From Prosopocoilus inquinatus (Eukaryota > Arthropoda > Insecta > Coleoptera > Lucanidae), in NCBI GenBank assembly GCA_036172665.1, contig CM069873.1:36012001-36076000 (forward strand): a stretch of DNA of 64,000 nt, written 5' to 3'. Both the position numbers and the translations under genes were made by a program. This document shows positions 11,101 to 24,876 of the stretch, in pieces. A model generated the notes under the pieces. That model saw only the letters and a list, made by a program, of their open reading frames with translations. It was not told the origin of the DNA and searched no databases. Positions within the stretch are counted from its first letter, which is position 1; each line of letters opens with the position of its first letter.

Positions 11101-14100
11101 GAAACTTTGATGTGAGATACGAAGTTTTCGGACGCAGCAGAAGCTGGAAATAGTTTTAAATGAAACAACACGCATTAGCGTTGTTCCTGTGATGTATCTA
11201 ATGGATCCTTACTCATCTATCATGTTATTTGACGTTTCGATGGACTCTAGTACCTCTGATGTGAGATATGAAGTTTTTGGACGCAGCAGGAGCTGGAAAT
11301 AGTTTTAAACGAAACAACACGTATTAGCGTTGTTCCTGTGATGTATCTAATCGATCCTTATTTATTTATCATGTTATTTGACGTATCGATGGACTCTAGT
11401 AACTCTGATGTGAGATACAAAGTTTTCGGACGCAGCAGAAGCTGGAAATAGTTTTAGTCGAAACAACACGCATTAGCGTTGTTCCTGTGATGTATCTAAT
11501 AGATCCTTACTTAGCTACTATGTTATTTGACGTTTCGATGGACTCCAGTAACTCTAATGTGAGATACGAAATTTTCGGGCGCAGCAGAAGCTGGAAATAG
11601 TTTTAAACGAAACAACACGCATTAGCGTTGTTCCTGTGATGTATCTAATCGAACCTTACTCATCTATCATGTTATTTGACGTTTCGATGGACTCCAGTAA
11701 CTCTAATGTGAGATACGAAATTTTCGGACGCAGCAGAAGCTGGAAATAGTTTTAAACGAAACAACACGCATTAGCGTTGTTCCTGTGATGTATCTAATCG
11801 ATCCTTACTCATCTATCATGTTATTTGACGTTTCGATGGACTCCAGTAACTCTAATGTGAGATACGAAATTTTCGGACGCAGCAGAAGCTGGAAATAGTT
11901 TTAAACGAAACAACACGCATTAGCGTTGTTCCTGTGATGTATCTAATCGATCCTTACTCATCTATCATGTTATTTGACGTTTCGATGGACTCTAGTAACT
12001 CTGATGTGAGATACGAAGTTTTTGGACGCAGCAGGAGCTGGAAATAGTTTTAAACGAAACAACACGTATTAGCGTTGTTCCTGTGATGTATCTAATCGAT
12101 CCTTACTCATCTATCATGTTATTTGACGTTTGGATGGACTCCAGTAACTCTGATGTGAGATACAAAGTTCTCGGACGCAGCAGAAGCTGGAAATAGTTTT
12201 GAACGAAACAACACGTATTGGCGTTGTTCCTGTGATGTATCTAATCGATCCTTACTTATCTATCATGTTATTTGACGTTTGGATGGACTCCAGTAACTCT
12301 GATGTGAGATACAAAATTTTCGGACGCAGCAGAAGCTGGAAATAGTTTTAAACGAAACAACACGCATTACCGTTGTTCCTGTGATGTATCTAATGGATCC
12401 TTACTCATCTATCATGTTATTTGACGTTTCGATGGACTCCAGAAACTTTGATGTGAGAAACGAAGTTTTCGGACGCAGCAGAAGCTGGAAATAGTTTTAA
12501 ACGAAACAACACGCATTAGCGTTGTTCCTGTGATGTATCTAATGGATCCTTACTCATCTATCATGTTATTTGACGTTTCGATGGACTCTAGTACCTCTGA
12601 TGTGAGATATGAAGTTTTTGGACGCAGCAGGAGCTGGAAATAGTTTTAAACGAAACAACACGTATTAGCGTTGTTCCTGTGATGTATCTAATCGATCCTT
12701 ATTTATTTATCATGTTATTTGACGTATCGATGGACTCTAGTAACTCTGATGTGAGATACGAAGTTTTTGGGCGCAGCAGGACCTGGAAATAGTTTTAAAC
12801 GAAGCAACACGTATTAGCGTTGTTCCTGTGATGTATCTAATAGATCCTTACTTAGCTACTATGTTATTTGACGTTTCGATGGACTCCAGTAACTCTAATG
12901 TGAGATACGAAATTTTCGGACGCAGCAGAAGCTGGAAATAGTTTTAAACGAAACAACACGCATTAGCGTTGTTCCTGTGATGTATCTAATCGATCCTTAC
13001 TCATTTATCATGTTATTTGACGTTTCGATGGACTCCAATAACTCTGATGTGAGATACAAAGTTTTCGGACGCAGCAGAAGCTGGAAATAGTTTTAAACGA
13101 AACAACACGCATTAGCGTTGTTCCTGTGATGTATCTAATCGATCCTTACTCATCTATCATTATATTTGACGTTTGGATGGACTACAGTAACTCTGATGTC
13201 AGATACAAAGTTTACGGACGCAGCAGAAGCTGGAAATAGTTTTAAACGAAACAACACGCATTAGCGTTGTTCCTGTGATGTATCTAATCGATCCTTACTC
13301 ATCTATCATGTTATTTGACGTTTCGATGGACTCTAGTAACTCTGATGTGAGATACGAAGTTTTTGGACGCAGCAGGAGCTGGAAATAGTTTTAAACGAAA
13401 CAACACGTATTAGCGTTGTTCCTGTGATGTATCTAATCGATCCTTACTCATCTATCATGTTATTTGACGTTTCGATGGACTCCAGTAACTCTGATGTGAG
13501 ATACAAAGTTTTCGGACGCAGCAGAAGCTGGAAATAGTTTTGAACGAAACAACACGTATTAGCGTTGTTCCTGTGATGTATCTAATCGATCCTTACTTAG
13601 CTACTATGTTATTTGACGTTTCGATGGACTCCAGTAACTCTGATGTGAGATACAAATTTTTCGGACGCAGCAGAAGCTGGAAATAGTTTTAAACGAAACA
13701 ACACGCATTACCGTTGTTCCTGTGATGTATCTAATCGATCCTTACTCATCTATCATGTTATTTGGCGTCTCGATGGACTCCAGTAACTCTGATGTGAGAT
13801 ACAAAGGTTTCGGACGCAGAAGAAGCTGGAAATAGTTTTAAACGAAACAACACGCATTAGCGTTGTTCCTGTGATGTATCTAATCGATCCTTACTCATCT
13901 ATCATGTTATTTGACGTTTCGATGGACTCTAGTACCTCTGATGTGAGATATGAAGTTTTTGGACGCAGCAGGAGCTGGAAATAGTTTTAAACGAAACAAC
14001 ACGCATTACCGTTGTTCCTGTGATGTATCTAATCGATCCTTACTCATCTATCATGTTATTTGGCGTCTCGATGGACTCCAGTAACTCTGATGTGAGATAC

Positions 14101-16980
14101 AAAGTTTTCGGACGCAGCAGAAGCTGGAAATAGTTTTAGTCGAAACAACACGCATTAGCGTTGTTCCTGTGATGTATCTAATCGATCCTTACTCATCTAT
14201 CATGTTATTTGACGTTTGGATGGACTCCAGTAGCTCTGATTTGAGATACAAAGTTCTCGGACGCAGCAGAAGCTGGAAATAGTTTTGAACGAAACAAAAC
14301 GTATTAGCGTTGTTCCTGTGATGTATCTAATCGATCCTTACTTATCTACTATGTTATTTGACTTTTCGATGGACTCTAGTAACTCTGATGTGAGATACGA
14401 AATTTTCGATCGTAGCAGAATCTGGAAATAGTTTTAAATGAAACAACACGCATTAGCGTTGTTCCTGTGATGTATCTAATCGATCCTTACTCATCTATCA
14501 TGTTATTTGGCGTCTCGATGGACTCCAGTAACTCTGACTTGAGATACAAAGATTTCGGACGCAGCAGAAGCTGGAAATAGTTTTAAACGAAACAACACGC
14601 ATTAGCGTTGTTCCTGTGATGTATCTAATCGATCCTTACTCATCTATCATGTTATTTGGCGTCTCGATGGACTCCAGTAACTCTGATGTGAGATACAAAG
14701 TTTTCGGACGCAGCAGAAGCTGGAAATAGTTTTAAACGAAACAACACGTATTAGCGTTGTTCCTGTGATGTATCTAATCGATCCTTATTTATTTATCATG
14801 TTATTTGACGTATCGATGAACTCTAGTAACTCTGATGTGAGATACGAAGTTTTTGGGCGCAGCAGGACCTGGAAATAGTTTTAAACGAAGCAACACGTAT
14901 TAGCGTTGTTCCTGTGATGTATCTAATCGATCCTTACTCATCTATCATGTTATTTGACGTTTGGATGGACTCCAGTAACTCTGATGTGAGATACAAAGTT
15001 CTCGGACGCAGCAGAAGCTGGAAATAGTTTTGAACGAAACAACACGTATTAGCGTTGTTCCTGTGATGTATCTAATCGATCCTTACTTAGCTACTATGTT
15101 ATTTGACGTTTCGATGGACTCCAGTAACTCTAATGTGAGATACGAAATTTTCGGACGCAGCAGAAGCTGGAAATAGTTTTGAACGAAACAACACGTATTA
15201 GCGTTGTTCCTGTGATGTATCTAATCGATCCTTACTCATCTATCATGTTATTTGACGTTTGGATGGACTCCAGTAACTCTGATGTGAGATACAAAGTTCT
15301 CGGACGCAGCAGAAGCTGGAAATAGTTTTGAACGAAACAACACGTATTAGCGTTGTTCCTGTGATGTATCTAATCGATCCTTACTTATCTATCATGTTAT
15401 TTGACGTTTGGATGGACTCCAGTAACTCTGATGTGAGATACAAAATTTTCGGACGCAGCAGAAGCTGGAAATAGTTTTAAACGAAACAACACGCATTAGC
15501 GTTGTTCCTGTGATGTATCTAATCGATCCTTACTCATCTATCATTATATTTGACGTTTGGATGGACTACAGTAACTCTGATGTCAGATACAAAGTTTACG
15601 GACGCAGCAGAAGCTGGAAATAGTTTTAAACGAAACAACAGGCATTAGCGTTGTTCCTGTGATGTATCTAATCGATCCTTACTCATCTATCATGTTATTT
15701 GACGTTTGGATGGACTCCAGTAACTCTGATGTGAGGTACAAAGTTTTCGGACGCAGCAGAAGCTGGAAATAGTTTTAAATGAAACAACATGCATTAGCGT
15801 TGTTCCTGTGATGTATCTAATGGATCCTTACTCATCTATCATGTTATTTGACGTTTCGATGGACTCTAGTAACTCTGATGTGAGATACGAAGTTTTTGGA
15901 CGCAGCAGGAGCTGGAAATAGTTTTAAACGAAACAACACGTATTAGCGTTGTTCCTGTGATGTATCTAATCGATCCTTACTCATCTATCATGTTATTTGA
16001 CGTTTGGATGGACTCCAGTAACTCTGATGTGAGATACAATGTTCTCGGACGCAGCAGAAGCTGGAAATAGTTTTGAACGAAACAACACGTATTAGCGTTG
16101 TTCCTGTGATGTATCTAATCGATCCTTACTCATCTATCATGTTATTTGACGTTTGGATGGACTCCAGTAACTGATGTGAGATACAAAGTTCTCGGACGCA
16201 GCAGAAGCTGGAAATAGTTTTGAACGAAACAACACGTATTAGCGTTGTTCCTGTGATGTATCTAATCGATCCTTACTTATCTATCATGTTATCTGACGTT
16301 TGGATGGACTCCAGTAACTCTGATGTGAGATACAATGTTTTCGGACGCAGCAGAAGCTGGAGATAGTTTTAAACGAAACAACACGCATTAGCGTTGTTCC
16401 TGTGATGTATCTAATCGATCCTTACTCATCTATCATGTTATTTGGCGTTTCGATGGACTCCAGTAACTCTGATGTGAGATACAAAGTTTTCGGACGCAGC
16501 AGAAGCTGGAAATAGTTTTGAACAAAACAACACGTATTAGCGTTGTTCCTGTGATGTATCTAATCGATCCTTACTTAGCTACTATGTTATTTGACGTTTC
16601 GATGGACGCCAATAACTCTGATGTGAGATACAAAGTTTTCGGACGCAGCAGAAGCTGGAAATAGTTTTAAACGAAACAACACGCATTAGCGTTGTTCCTG
16701 TGATGTATCTAATCGATCCTTACACATCTATCATTATATTTGACGTTTGGATGGACTACAGTAACTCTGATGTGAGATACAAAGTTTACGGACGCAGCAG
16801 AAGCTGGAAATAGTTTTAATCGAAACAACACGCATTAGCGTTGTTCCTGTGATGTATCTAATCGATCCTTACTCATCTATCATGTTATTTGGCGTTTCGA
16901 TGGACTCCAGAAACTTTGATGTGAGATACGAAGTTCTCGGACGCAGCTGAAGCTGGAAATAGTTTTAAATGAAACAACAC
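8193..16980. repeat. Long HOR copy 2 (59 monomers)
   Basis: It starts with the same marker monomer as copy 1 and follows it at an offset of 8,192 bp. One monomer is then lost by fusion at 8938 and the offset becomes 8,043 bp. From about 14.58 kb it follows copy 3 rather than copy 1 (F, then E with 'gggcgcagcaggacc'). It carries one extra monomer near 14.9 kb relative to copy 3. It then returns to the copy 1 ending, with the same 2-bp deletion near 16172 and the same D, C, G closing series. Its length is 59 x 149 minus 3. Confidence 0.95.
8938..9086 (+). repeat. D/C fusion monomer in HOR copy 2
   Basis: It begins 'gtattag' like the D unit of copies 1 and 3 but continues 'ctcatctatcattatat' like C. 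Copies 1 and 3 have separate D and C units here. The exchange lies between monomer positions 2 and about 41, and one 149-bp unit is missing. Confidence 0.9.
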
Positions 16981-19900
16981 GTACTAGCGTTGTTCCTGTG
17001 ATATATCTAATCGATCCTTACTCATCTATCATGTTATTTGACATTTGGATGGACTCCAGTAACTCTGATGTGAGGTACAAAGTTTTCGGACGCAGCAGAA
17101 GCTGGAAATAGTTTTAAATGAAACAACACGCATTAGCGTTGTTCCTGTGATGTATCTAATGGATCCTTACTCATCTATCATGTTATTTGACGTTTCGATG
17201 GACTCTAGTAACTCTGATGTGAGATACGAAGTTTTTGGACGCAGCAGGAGCTGGAAATAGTTTTAAACGAAACAACACGTATTAGCGTTGTTCCTGTGAT
17301 GTATCTAATCGATCCTTACTCATCTATCATGTTATTTGACGTTTGGATGGACTCCAGTAACTCTGATGTGAGATACAATGTTCTCGGACGCAGCAGAAGC
17401 TGGAAATAGTTTTGAACGAAACAACACGTATTAGCGTTGTTCCTGTGATGTATCTAATCGATCCTTACTCATCTATCATGTTATTTGACGTTTGGATGGA
17501 CTCCAGTAACTCTGATGTGAGATACAAAGTATTCGGACGCAGCAGAAGCTGGAAATAGTTTTAAACGAAACAACACGCATTAGCGTTGTTCCTGTGATGT
17601 ATCTAATCGATCCTTACTCATCTATCATGTTATTTGGCGTTTCGATGGACTCCAGTAACTCTGATGTGAGATACAAAGTTTTCGGACGCAGCAGAAGCTG
17701 GAAATAGTTTTGAACGAAACAACACGTATTAGCGTTGTTCCTGTGATGTATCTAATCGATCCTTACTTAGCTACTATGTTATTTGACGTTTCGATGGACT
17801 CCAATAACTCTGATGTGAGATACAAAGTTTTCGGACGCAGCAGAAGCTGGAAATAGTTTTAAACGAAACAACACGCATTAGCGTTGTTCCTGTGATGTAT
17901 CTAATCGATCCTTACTCATCTATCATTATATTTGACGTTTGGATGGACTACAGTAACTCTGATGTGAGATACAAAGTTTACGGACGCAGCAGAAGCTGGA
18001 AATAGTTTTAATCGAAACAACACGCATTAGCGTTGTCCCTGTGATGTATCTAATCGATCCTTACTCATCTATCATGTTATTTGACGTTTCGATGGACTCT
18101 AGTAACTCTGATGTGAGATACGAAGTTTTTGGACGCAGCAGGAGCTGGAAATAGTTTTAAACGAAACAACACGTATTAGCGTTGTTCCTGTGATGTATCT
18201 AATCGATCCTTACTCATCTATCATGTTATTTGACGTTTGGATGGACTCCAGTTCCTCTGATGTGAGATAAAAAGTTCTCGGACGCAGCAGAAGCTGGAAA
18301 TAGTTTTAAACGAAACAACACGCATTATCGTTGTTCCTGTGATGTATCTAATCGATCCTTACTCATCTATCATGTTATTTGGCGTTTCGATGGACTCCAG
18401 TGACTCTGATGTGAGATACGAAGTTCTTGGACGCAGCAGGAGCTGGAAATAGTTTTAAACGAAACAACACGCATTAGCGTTTTTCCTGTGATGTATCTAA
18501 TAGATCCTTATTTATCTATCATGTTATTTGACGTTTCGATGGACTCTAGTAACTCTGATGTGAGATACGAAGTTTTTGGACGCAGCAGAAACTGGAAATA
18601 GTTTTAAATGAAACAACACGCATTAGCGTTGTTCCTGTGATGTATCTAATGGATCCTTACCATCTATCATGTCATTTGACGTTTCGATGGACTCTAGTAA
18701 CTCTGATGTGAGATACGAAGTTTTTGGACGCAGCAGGAGCTGGAAATAGTTTTAAACGAAACAACACGTATTAGCGTTGTTCCTGTGATGTATCTAATCG
18801 ATCCTTACTCATCTATCATGTTATTTGACGTTTGGATGGACTCCAGTAACTCTGATGTGAGATACAAAGTTTTCGGACGCAGCAGAAGCTGGAAATAGTT
18901 TTAAACGAAACAACACGTATTAGCGTTGTTCCTGTGATGTATCTAATCGATCCTTACTCATCTATCATGTTATTTGACGTTTGGATGGACTCCAGTAACT
19001 CTGATGTGAGATACAATGTTCTCGGACGCAGCAGAAGCTGGAAATAGTTTTAAACGAAACAACACGCATTACCGTTGTTCCTGTGATGTATCTAATCGAT
19101 CCTTACTCATCTATCATGTTATTTGGCGTCTCGATGGACTCCAGTAACTCTGATGTGAGATACAAAGTTTTCGGACGCAGCAGAAGCTGGAAATAGTTTT
19201 AATCGAAACAACACGCATTAGCGTTGTTCCTGTGATGTATCTAATGGATCCTTACTCATCTATCATGTTATTTGACGTTTGGATGGACTCCAGTAGCTCT
19301 GATGTGAGATACAAAGTTCTCGGACGCAGCAGAAGCTGGAAATAGTTTTGAACGAAACAAAACGTATTAGCGTTGTTCCTGTGATGTATCTGATCGATCC
19401 TTACTTATCTACTATGTTATTTGACGTTTCGATGGACTCTAGTAACTCTGATGTGAGATACGAAATTTTCGATCGTAGCAGAATCTGGAAATAGTTTTAA
19501 ATGAAACAACACGCATTAGCGTTGTTCCTGTGATGTATCTAATCGATCCTTACTCATCTATCATGTTATTTGACGTTTGGATGGACTCCAGTAACTCTGA
19601 TGTGAGATACAAAGTTCTCGGACGCAGCAGAAGCTGGAAATAGTTTTGAACGAAACAACACGTATTAGCGTTGTTCCTGTGATGTATCTAATCGATCCTC
19701 ACTCATCTATCATGTTATTTGACGTTTGGATGGACTCCAGTAACTCTGATGTGAGATACAAAGTTTTCGGACGCAGCAGAAGCTGGAAATAGTTTTAAAC
19801 GAAACAACACGCATTACCGTTGTTCCTGTGATGTATCTAATCGATCCTTACTCATCTATCATGTTATTTGACGTTTCGATGGACTCCAGTAACTCTAATG

Positions 19901-22900
19901 TGAGATACGAAATTTTCGGGCGCAGCAGAAGCTGGAAATAGTTTTAAACGAAACAACACGCATTAGCGTTGTTCCTGTGATGTATCTAATGGATCCTTAC
20001 TCATCTATCATGTTATTTGACGTTTCGATGGACTCCAGAAACTTTGATGTGAGATACGAAGTTTTCGGACGCAGCAGAAGCTGGAAATAGTTTTAAATGA
20101 AACAACACGCATTAGCGTTGTTCCTGTGATGTATCTAATGGATGCTTACTCATCTATCATGTTATTTGACGTTTCGATGGACTCTAGTACCTCTGATGTG
20201 AGATATGAAGTTTTTGGACGCAGCAGGAGCTGGAAATAGTTTTAAACGAAACAACACGTATTAGCGTTGTTCCTGTGATGTATCTAATCGATCCTTATTT
20301 ATTTATCATGTTATTTGACGTATCGATGGACTCTAGTAACTCTGATGTGAGATACAAAGTTTTCGGACGCAGCAGAAGCTGGAAATAGTTTTAGTCGAAA
20401 CAACACGCATTAGCGTTGTTCCTGTGATGTATCTAATAGATCCTTACTTAGCTACTATGTTATTTGACGTTTCGATGGACTCCAGTAACTCTAATGTGAG
20501 ATACGAAATTTTCGGGCGCAGCAGAAGCTGGAAATAGTTTTAAACGAAACAACACGCATTAGCGTTGTTCCTGTGATGTATCTAATCGAACCTTACTCAT
20601 CTATCATGTTATTTGACGTTTCGATGGACTCCAGTAACTCTAATGTGAGATACGAAATTTTCGGACGCAGCAGAAGCTGGAAATAGTTTTAAACGAAACA
20701 ACACGCATTAGCGTTGTTCCTGTGATGTATCTAATCGATCCTTACTCATCTATCATGTTATTTGACGTTTCGATGGACTCCAGTAACTCTAATGTGAGAT
20801 ACGAAATTTTCGGACGCAGCAGAAGCTGGAAATAGTTTTAAACGAAACAACACGCATTAGCGTTGTTCCTGTGATGTATCTAATCGATCCTTACTCATCT
20901 ATCATGTTATTTGACGTTTCGATGGACTCTAGTAACTCTGATGTGAGATACGAAGTTTTTGGACGCAGCAGGAGCTGGAAATAGTTTTAAACGAAACAAC
21001 ACGTATTAGCGTTGTTCCTGTGATGTATCTAATCGATCCTTACTCATCTATCATGTTATTTGACGTTTGGATGGACTCCAGTAACTCTGATGTGAGATAC
21101 AAAGTTCTCGGACGCAGCAGAAGCTGGAAATAGTTTTGAACGAAACAACACGTATTGGCGTTGTTCCTGTGATGTATCTAATCGATCCTTACTTATCTAT
21201 CATGTTATTTGACGTTTGGATGGACTCCAGTAACTCTGATGTGAGATACAAAATTTTCGGACGCAGCAGAAGCTGGAAATAGTTTTAAACGAAACAACAC
21301 GCATTACCGTTGTTCCTGTGATGTATCTAATGGATCCTTACTCATCTATCATGTTATTTGACGTTTCGATGGACTCCAGAAACTTTGATGTGAGAAACGA
21401 AGTTTTCGGACGCAGCAGAAGCTGGAAATAGTTTTAAATGAAACAACACGCATTAGCGTTGTTCCTGTGATGTATCTAATGGATCCTTACTCATCTATCA
21501 TGTTATTTGACGTTTCGATGGACTCTAGTACCTCTGATGTGAGATATGAAGTTTTTGGACGCAGCAGGAGCTGGAAATAGTTTTAAACGAAACAACACGT
21601 ATTAGCGTTTTTCCTGTGATGTATCTAATCGATCCTTATTTATTTATCATGTTATTTGACGTATCGATGGACTCTAGTAACTCTGATGTGAGATACGAAG
21701 TTTTTGGGCGCAGCAGGACCTGGAAATAGTTTTAAACGAAGCAACACGTATTAGCGTTGTTCCTGTGATGTATCTAATAGATCCTTACTTAGCTACTATG
21801 TTATTTGACGTTTCGATGGACTCCAGTAACTCTAATGTGAGATACGAAATTTTCGGACGCAGCAGAAGCTGGAAATAGTTTTAAACGAAACAACACGCAT
21901 TAGCGTTGTTCCTGTGATGTATCTAATCGATCCTTACTCATTTATCATGTTATTTGACGTTTCGATGGACTCCAATAACTCTGATGTGAGATACAAAGTT
22001 TTCGGACGCAGCAGAAGCTGGAAATAGTTTTAAACGAAACAACACGCATTAGCGTTGTTCCTGTGATGTATCTAATCGATCCTTACTCATCTATCATTAT
22101 ATTTGACGTTTGGATGGACTACAGTAACTCTGATGTCAGATACAAAGTTTACGGACGCAGCAGAAGCTGGAAATAGTTTTAAACGAAACAACACGCATTA
22201 GCGTTGTTCCTGTGATGTATCTAATCGATCCTTACTCATCTATCATGTTATTTGACGTTTCGATGGACTCTAGTAACTCTGATGTGAGATACGAAGTTTT
22301 TGGACGCAGCAGGAGCTGGAAATAGTTTTAAACGAAACAACACGTATTAGCGTTGTTCCTGTGATGTATCTAATCGATCCTTACTCATCTATCATGTTAT
22401 TTGACGTTTCGATGGACTCCAGTAACTCTGATGTGAGATACAAAGTTTTCGGACGCAGCAGAAGCTGGAAATAGTTTTGAACGAAACAACACGTATTAGC
22501 GTTGTTCCTGTGATGTATCTAATCGATCCTTACTTAGCTACTATGTTATTTGACGTTTCGATGGACTCCAGTAACTCTGATGTGAGATACAAATTTTTCG
22601 GACGCAGCAGAAGCTGGAAATAGTTTTAAACGAAACAACACGCATTACCGTTGTTCCTGTGATGTATCTAATCGATCCTTACTCATCTATCATGTTATTT
22701 GGCGTCTCGATGGACTCCAGTAACTCTGATGTGAGATACAAAGGTTTCGGACGCAGAAGAAGCTGGAAATAGTTTTAAACGAAACAACACGCATTAGCGT
22801 TGTTCCTGTGATGTATCTAATCGATCCTTACTCATCTATCATGTTATTTGACGTTTCGATGGACTCTAGTACCTCTGATGTGAGATATGAAGTTTTTGGA

Positions 22901-24578
22901 CGCAGCAGGAGCTGGAAATAGTTTTAAACGAAACAACACGCATTACCGTTGTTCCTGTGATGTATCTAATCGATCCTTACTCATCTATCATGTTATTTGG
23001 CGTCTCGATGGACTCCAGTAACTCTGATGTGAGATACAAAGTTTTCGGACGCAGCAGAAGCTGGAAATAGTTTTAGTCGAAACAACACGCATTAGCGTTG
23101 TTCCTGTGATGTATCTAATCGATCCTTACTCATCTATCATGTTATTTGACGTTTGGATGGACTCCAGTAGCTCTGATTTGAGATACAAAGTTCTCGGACG
23201 CAGCAGAAGCTGGAAATAGTTTTGAACGAAACAAAACGTATTAGCGTTGTTCCTGTGATGTATCTAATCGATCCTTACTTATCTACTATGTTATTTGACT
23301 TTTCGATGGACTCTAGTAACTCTGATGTGAGATACGAAATTTTCGATCGTAGCAGAATCTGGAAATAGTTTTAAATGAAACAACACGTATTAGCGTTGTT
23401 CCTGTGATGTATCTAATCGATCCTTACTCATCTATCATGTTATTTGGCGTCTCGATGGACTCCAGTAACTCTGACTTGAGATACAAAGATTTCGGACGCA
23501 GCAGAAGCTGGAAATAGTTTTAAACGAAACAACACGCATTAGCGTTGTTCCTGTGATGTATCTAATCGATCCTTACTCATCTATCATGTTATTTGGCGTC
23601 TCGATGGACTCCAGTAACTCTGATGTGAGATACAAAGTTTTCGGACGCAGCAGAAGCTGGAAATAGTTTTAAACGAAACAACACGTATTAGCGTTGTTCC
23701 TGTGATGTATCTAATCGATCCTTATTTATTTATCATGTTATTTGACGTATCGATGGACTCTAGTAACTCTGATGTGAGATACGAAGTTTTTGGGCGCAGC
23801 AGGACCTGGAAATAGTTTTAAACGAAGCAACACGTATTAGCGTTGTTCCTGTGATGTATCTAATAGATCCTTACTTAGCTACTATGTTATTTGACGTTTC
23901 GATGGACTCCAGTAACTCTAATGTGAGATACGAAATTTTCGGACGCAGCAGAAGCTGGAAATAGTTTTGAACGAAACAACACGTATTAGCGTTGTTCCTG
24001 TGATGTATCTAATCGATCCTTACTCATCTATCATGTTATTTGACGTTTGGATGGACTCCAGTAACTCTGATGTGAGATACAAAGTTCTCGGACGCAGCAG
24101 AAGCTGGAAATAGTTTTGAACGAAACAACACGTATTAGCGTTGTTCCTGTGATGTATCTAATCGATCCTTACTTATCTATCATGTTATTTGACGTTTGGA
24201 TGGACTCCAGTAACTCTGATGTGAGATACAAAATTTTCGGACGCAGCAGAAGCTGGAAATAGTTTTAAACGAAACAACACGCATTAGCGTTGTTCCTGTG
24301 ATGTATCTAATCGATCCTTACTCATCTATCATTATATTTGACGTTTGGATGGACTACAGTAACTCTGATGTCAGATACAAAGTTTACGGACGCAGCAGAA
24401 GCTGGAAATAGTTTTAAACGAAACAACAGGCATTAGCGTTGTTCCTGTGATGTATCTAATCGATCCTTACTCATCTATCATGTTATTTGGCGTTTCGATG
24501 GACTCTAGTAACTCTGATGTGAGATACGAAGTTTTTGGACGCAGCTGAAGCTGGAAATAGTTTTAAATGAAACAACAC
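16981..24578. repeat. Long HOR copy 3 (51 monomers)
   Basis: It aligns with copy 1 at a constant offset of 16,980 bp from its start to about 23.57 kb. I saw about eight substitutions by eye (near 17043, 17130, 18426, 19246, 19867, 20144, 21610 and 22437), which is roughly 99.9% identity. It retains the D monomer that copy 2 lost. Its end is shorter than in copies 1 and 2: after the unit beginning 'ggcattag' (24430) it goes to a chimeric monomer with 'gcagctgaag' and then to the next marker. Length is 51 x 149 minus 1 (deletion at 18660/18661). Confidence 0.95.
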
Positions 24579-24876
24579 GTACTAGCGTTGTTCCTGTGAT
24601 ATATCTAATCGATCCTTACTCATCTATCATGTTATTTGACGTTTGGATGGACTCCAGAAACTTTGATGTGAGATACGAAGTTTTCGGACGCAGCAGAAGC
24701 TGGAAATAGTTTTAAATGAAACAACACGCATTAGCGTTGTTCCTGTGATGTATCTAATGGATCCTCACTCATCTATCATGTTATTTGACGTTTCGATGGA
24801 CTCTAGTAACTCTGATGTGAGATACGAAGTTTTTGGACGCAGCTGAAGCTGGAAATAGTTTTAAATGAAACAACAC
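24579..24876. repeat. Two-monomer module between two marker monomers
   Basis: Two marker monomers lie only 298 bp (2 x 149) apart, at 24579 and 24877. The first has the front of subtype A ('gtactag', 'gatatatct') but the back of subtype G ('ccagaaactttg'). The second is B-like with 'atcctcactc' and 'gcagctgaag'. The unit before them (24430) has a G-type front and a B-type back. The equivalent site at 35953-36250 has intact G, then B, then A. The pattern fits an out-of-register exchange inside monomers that added two units. Confidence 0.9.
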
